Assembly (NCBI GenBank): GCA_963277665.1
Contig: OY728121.1
Span: forward strand, 1,652,468,062-1,652,532,061
DNA: 64,000 bases
From: Viscum album
Lineage: Eukaryota > Streptophyta > Magnoliopsida > Santalales > Viscaceae
Direction of reading: 5' to 3'
The notes under the pieces are model-generated. The model was not told where the DNA came from. It made no database searches and worked only from the letters and a program-made list of their open reading frames with translations. Positions 61,485 through 64,000 of the stretch are shown in pieces (the first letter of the stretch is position 1; the number at the start of each line of letters is the position of its first letter). The position numbers and the translations under genes were made by a program.

Positions 61485-63559
61485 AAAGGTGAGGGGCACT
61501 TTAGGAAAAGCAATAAATATTAATTTATTATAAAATAATTTTCAGAATATAATTTCTATAAAGGGATTTATTTAAAGGATAAGGTAGGTATGGGTCTAAA
61601 TTCTCTCATCCAATAGGTTTTAGACCAATTAGGTCACCATATTAACCGTAACATTTAGATTTAACCCTTAGTTAAATAGTTTACCTTTTACCATGTCTTC
61701 TTGTATTATTATAATACATGGTTAATAAACATAATATAAAATGACAGGAGAAACTAAAGAGGTTCATTAATGACATATATATTATTATATATGTCCTTTT
61801 TCCAAACCATATATTTTTAGGACTATTATATAATTTAATAAAATATTATTTGTTTTAAAAACTCATTTTTGTCAATTTTGATACTATTTAGTAATTGGTT
61901 TTTGTGAAAGTCATAACAACCTTATTACTTCAATAAATTCATTTAATATTACCTAAAATTTCATATTAACATAAAAATTTATGGGAATACATCAAATGTC
62001 TCAATTTACATTTATTTTAATATTTATAACATCAATTATTTTAGACTTTCAATAATAATGTAATTAATGCATAATCATTGTGTGATAAATAAATTTATTT
62101 ATTTAATGTCTAAAAATTATAAATAAAATATCATGATGTAGTAAATATTATTATATTTTTATTATATATATGTAGTTGATTTTATCTTATGTATAACCAT
62201 ATATTGAAAATTGTTTAGTAACTAAAATTTCAATTTAACACTTTTAATTCTCCTTTAAATAAAATATAATAAATACCCTAATCTAATACAAGTGGATAAA
62301 AAGGAACATATTTTTGTCCTAAGTTTGTTTTGGTTTAAATTCAATTATTCTATAGAATTAGGACATGTCTTATTGTAATTATAATATCATATTTACCATT
62401 AATTACACTATTTAATTTTAACCATGGTAAATAAAATTCAAAACTATTATCCACAAAAAATTATTTTCATCCTATTGAACCACATTTTACATAATCATGT
62501 CAACCGTGTATCCCTTATTTTAGAAATTCAATTCAATGGAGTGGTAAAATTATTTTTTATGAAAATTTGTAAATGTGCCAAGAAGGTGGGTACAAGACAT
62601 TAAATAGTTCAATAAAATTTTATATATCTAATCTTATTATAAAATGACACCAATGAATTACATTGGAATAATATTGGTATTATTTATTGATTTTGAAATT
62701 AAAATAAATTTAAATAAGAACATTAATTATTTAAATACAATTTCGGTTTCAAATAATAACAAAGTGTTATTCATTATTTATAAAAAATTGAACGTTTCAG
62801 AAAAATACAAAAATTTTCAACCTATGATATTTTTTATATTCAAAATTAAAATGTGATGTCTATTTTATCGAATTTAAAACATAGATTTTTTATTAATTAA
62901 TTTAAAATTAATTCGTGTTTTCAATACCAGAAAGGGGGTTTTTAAGAAGTAAACAACTGTCAAAATATTGACATGTCTTTATGTCCAATTTAAATGTGAA
63001 ATTACATACAATAACCTATATTATATTAAATGATAAAAATTTAATCTATTTATAATTTTAAACCACTAAAATTCATAATTTAAAATTATAATTTATTTTG
63101 ATTAAAAAACATGTATTCAATTAAAATTTGTTATTTTTCACTATTCATCAAAATAAGAAAGTTATTCGAAATGTACCAAAAATTTATCCAAACAAAATTT
63201 TTATGTCCTTCTTCTAAAGAAAAATTTAATTTCATTAAATTAATATATAAAATATTCAAAAATTAGATTTGAAAATAGTTTTCCTTTAAAAGGGGGATAA
63301 ACATTATTTTTTTAAAAAACATCTTTTTTATAAAAAATTGAATTTGGCCTTATGTTATGTCCAAGAAGCGCATAAGATTAATGTTAAAATTTTATAGGAT
63401 ATATATAAAATTAAAAATGTGGTTAATACTATTCATAACCACTTTTTAAAAGGCTAGTTTGATAGGTCATGATGTGCTTGAACTCGGTGTAACATGTAGC
63501 GCAAACTATTGAATTACTTTAAAGAGATAACATTCTATGAAATATTGGGGGGTAAAATT

Positions 63560-63564
63560 TTCTA
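63560..63564. repeat. Right target-site duplication (TTTCT)
   Basis: Matches 52371-52375. The exact LTR edge is blurred because its terminal bases have decayed. Confidence 0.6.
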
Positions 63565-64000
63565 AGTAAAAACACGGTTTCACTCACATTTAACCCTATA
63601 TTAAAGAACCGGTTTCACTCCTTGTTCTAATACTATCTATCTCATTAGGTATTGAATTATTTTGATAAATAATTGGATAGATATATAGGTACAAATCTCC
63701 ACATCATGAAATCATAAATATGTGTCCCATAATATCATAATCATTCATCCTATCATAACCCACGAAAATAAAAGAGTATGATAGTAGTGTAATAATATAA
63801 TAACCTTTGGAAAAAAGATAGCTTCTATAATAATTTAATCCTACCATAATCGAGGAAAATAATTGGGGTTAATATATATTTTATCATCACATAACTCATG
63901 GAAGGGAAATAGGTTTCATGAAAAACATATAATATTATGAATAAACCATTAAATGAAAGAATAAGAATGGTTTCACTGGATAATGTCTTTAGTAAAGCAT
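63565..64000. other. Flank right of the last element
   Basis: 435 bp, AT-rich. Two copies of 'CGGTTTCACTC' (63576 and 63611 regions). No gene. Should be continuous with 52370 in the pre-insertion sequence. Confidence 0.4.

Larger units (their letters stand above)
52376..63559 (-). mobile_element. Complete LARD-like Ty3/gypsy derivative (11,184 bp) carrying a gag remnant
   Basis: On the - strand: 5' LTR 63559-59118 (4442 bp), interior 59117-56820 (2298 bp), 3' LTR 56819-52376 (4444 bp). The 3' LTR starts TGTAACACCCCCATATTT. The 5' LTR start has decayed to ATTTTACCCCCC. The 5' LTR ends CTTATA and the 3' LTR TTACA. The PBS reads TTAGTATCAGAGG. The target duplication is TTTCT. It shares the triple hairpin block, TATA layout and U5 motifs with the array at 1-20656, so they are one family; the element at 23477-35040 is a more distant member. 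The interior keeps a gag zinc-knuckle pair but no RT or integrase that I could recognise. Confidence 0.85.
59118..63559 (-). repeat. 5' LTR of the element at 52376-63559
   Basis: 4442 bp, co-linear with the 3' LTR. TATA CTTATAAAAGGG at 61484-61473; hairpins 61136-60696; 'AAGGCCTCATGCCAA' repeat near 59620; end GGGGTCTTATA at 59118. Substitutions relative to the 3' LTR are spread evenly, consistent with old age. Confidence 0.8.

Noticed and set aside
62644..62856. 70-codon + frame in the last LTR
   Set aside because: Antisense to the LTR, N/K/I-rich. The homologous part of the other LTR (about 55915-56120) is closed by stops.

Overview
The window is very AT-rich, gene-poor plant DNA, most likely pericentromeric or other repeat heterochromatin of a dicot. 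I see no intact host gene. Nearly every open frame is a chance frame or a fossil of a transposable element. The evidence is long terminal repeats (LTRs) of the TGTAACACCCC type, plant retroelement primer-binding sites (TATCAGAG core), polypurine tracts, a LINE-type RNase H tail, fossil Ty3/gypsy pol and gag, and a roughly 340-bp satellite.

The dominant component is one family of long-LTR, short-interior, non-autonomous Ty3/gypsy derivatives. It resembles the published LARD class: LTRs of about 4.4-4.8 kb around interiors of only 1.8-2.3 kb with no RT or integrase that I could find. It occurs in three places. (1) 1-20656, + strand: a tandem LTR-interior-LTR-interior-LTR array (LTRs 1-3529, 5326-13536, 15346-20656). 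The second LTR holds a nested LTR-like insert of about 3.5 kb (~9655-13192, probable solo LTR). The third holds a 5'-truncated LINE copy (16932-17606). (2) 23477-35040, - strand: a complete element with 4765- and 4764-bp LTRs, a 2035-bp interior and a perfect 5-bp target duplication (TGAAA). (3) 52376-63559, - strand: a complete element with 4444- and 4442-bp LTRs, a 2298-bp interior and a 5-bp duplication (TTTCT).

Element 2 sits inside a satellite array of ~340-bp monomers (about 22645-23476 and 35041-36380), and the two broken monomer pieces add up to one monomer. Element 3 sits to the right of, and perhaps inside, a much older Ty3/gypsy element on the - strand, whose RT and integrase fossils lie at about 49.6-46.7 kb. 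The rest of 36.7-52.4 kb is AT-rich decayed sequence that I cannot assign.

The most unusual signal lies within these LTRs, 350-750 nt downstream of the TATA box, in the part expected to be transcribed. A conserved CpG-rich core of about 25 nt is repeated up to three times at ~180-235-nt spacing. Each copy is enclosed by a short inverted repeat. The inverted-repeat sequence differs between copies 1, 2 and 3 but stays complementary within a copy (CACCA/TGGTG; CTCAT/ATGAG; CGTTCATG/CATGAACG). That is the pattern expected of a conserved loop on interchangeable stems. The LTRs of element 2 also carry a six-unit, ~195-bp internal tandem repeat. Four of the LTRs and the solo LTR share a TGAGC/GCTCA hairpin about 260-380 bp from the LTR end.

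The interiors keep traces of where they came from. Element 3 has a gag zinc-knuckle pair. The array interiors have a gag remnant and a protease/RT-linker-like remnant. Element 2 has what may be a captured F-box gene fragment and a Pol III (tRNA/SINE-like) promoter pair. All assignments come from reading the sequence; no database search was possible.
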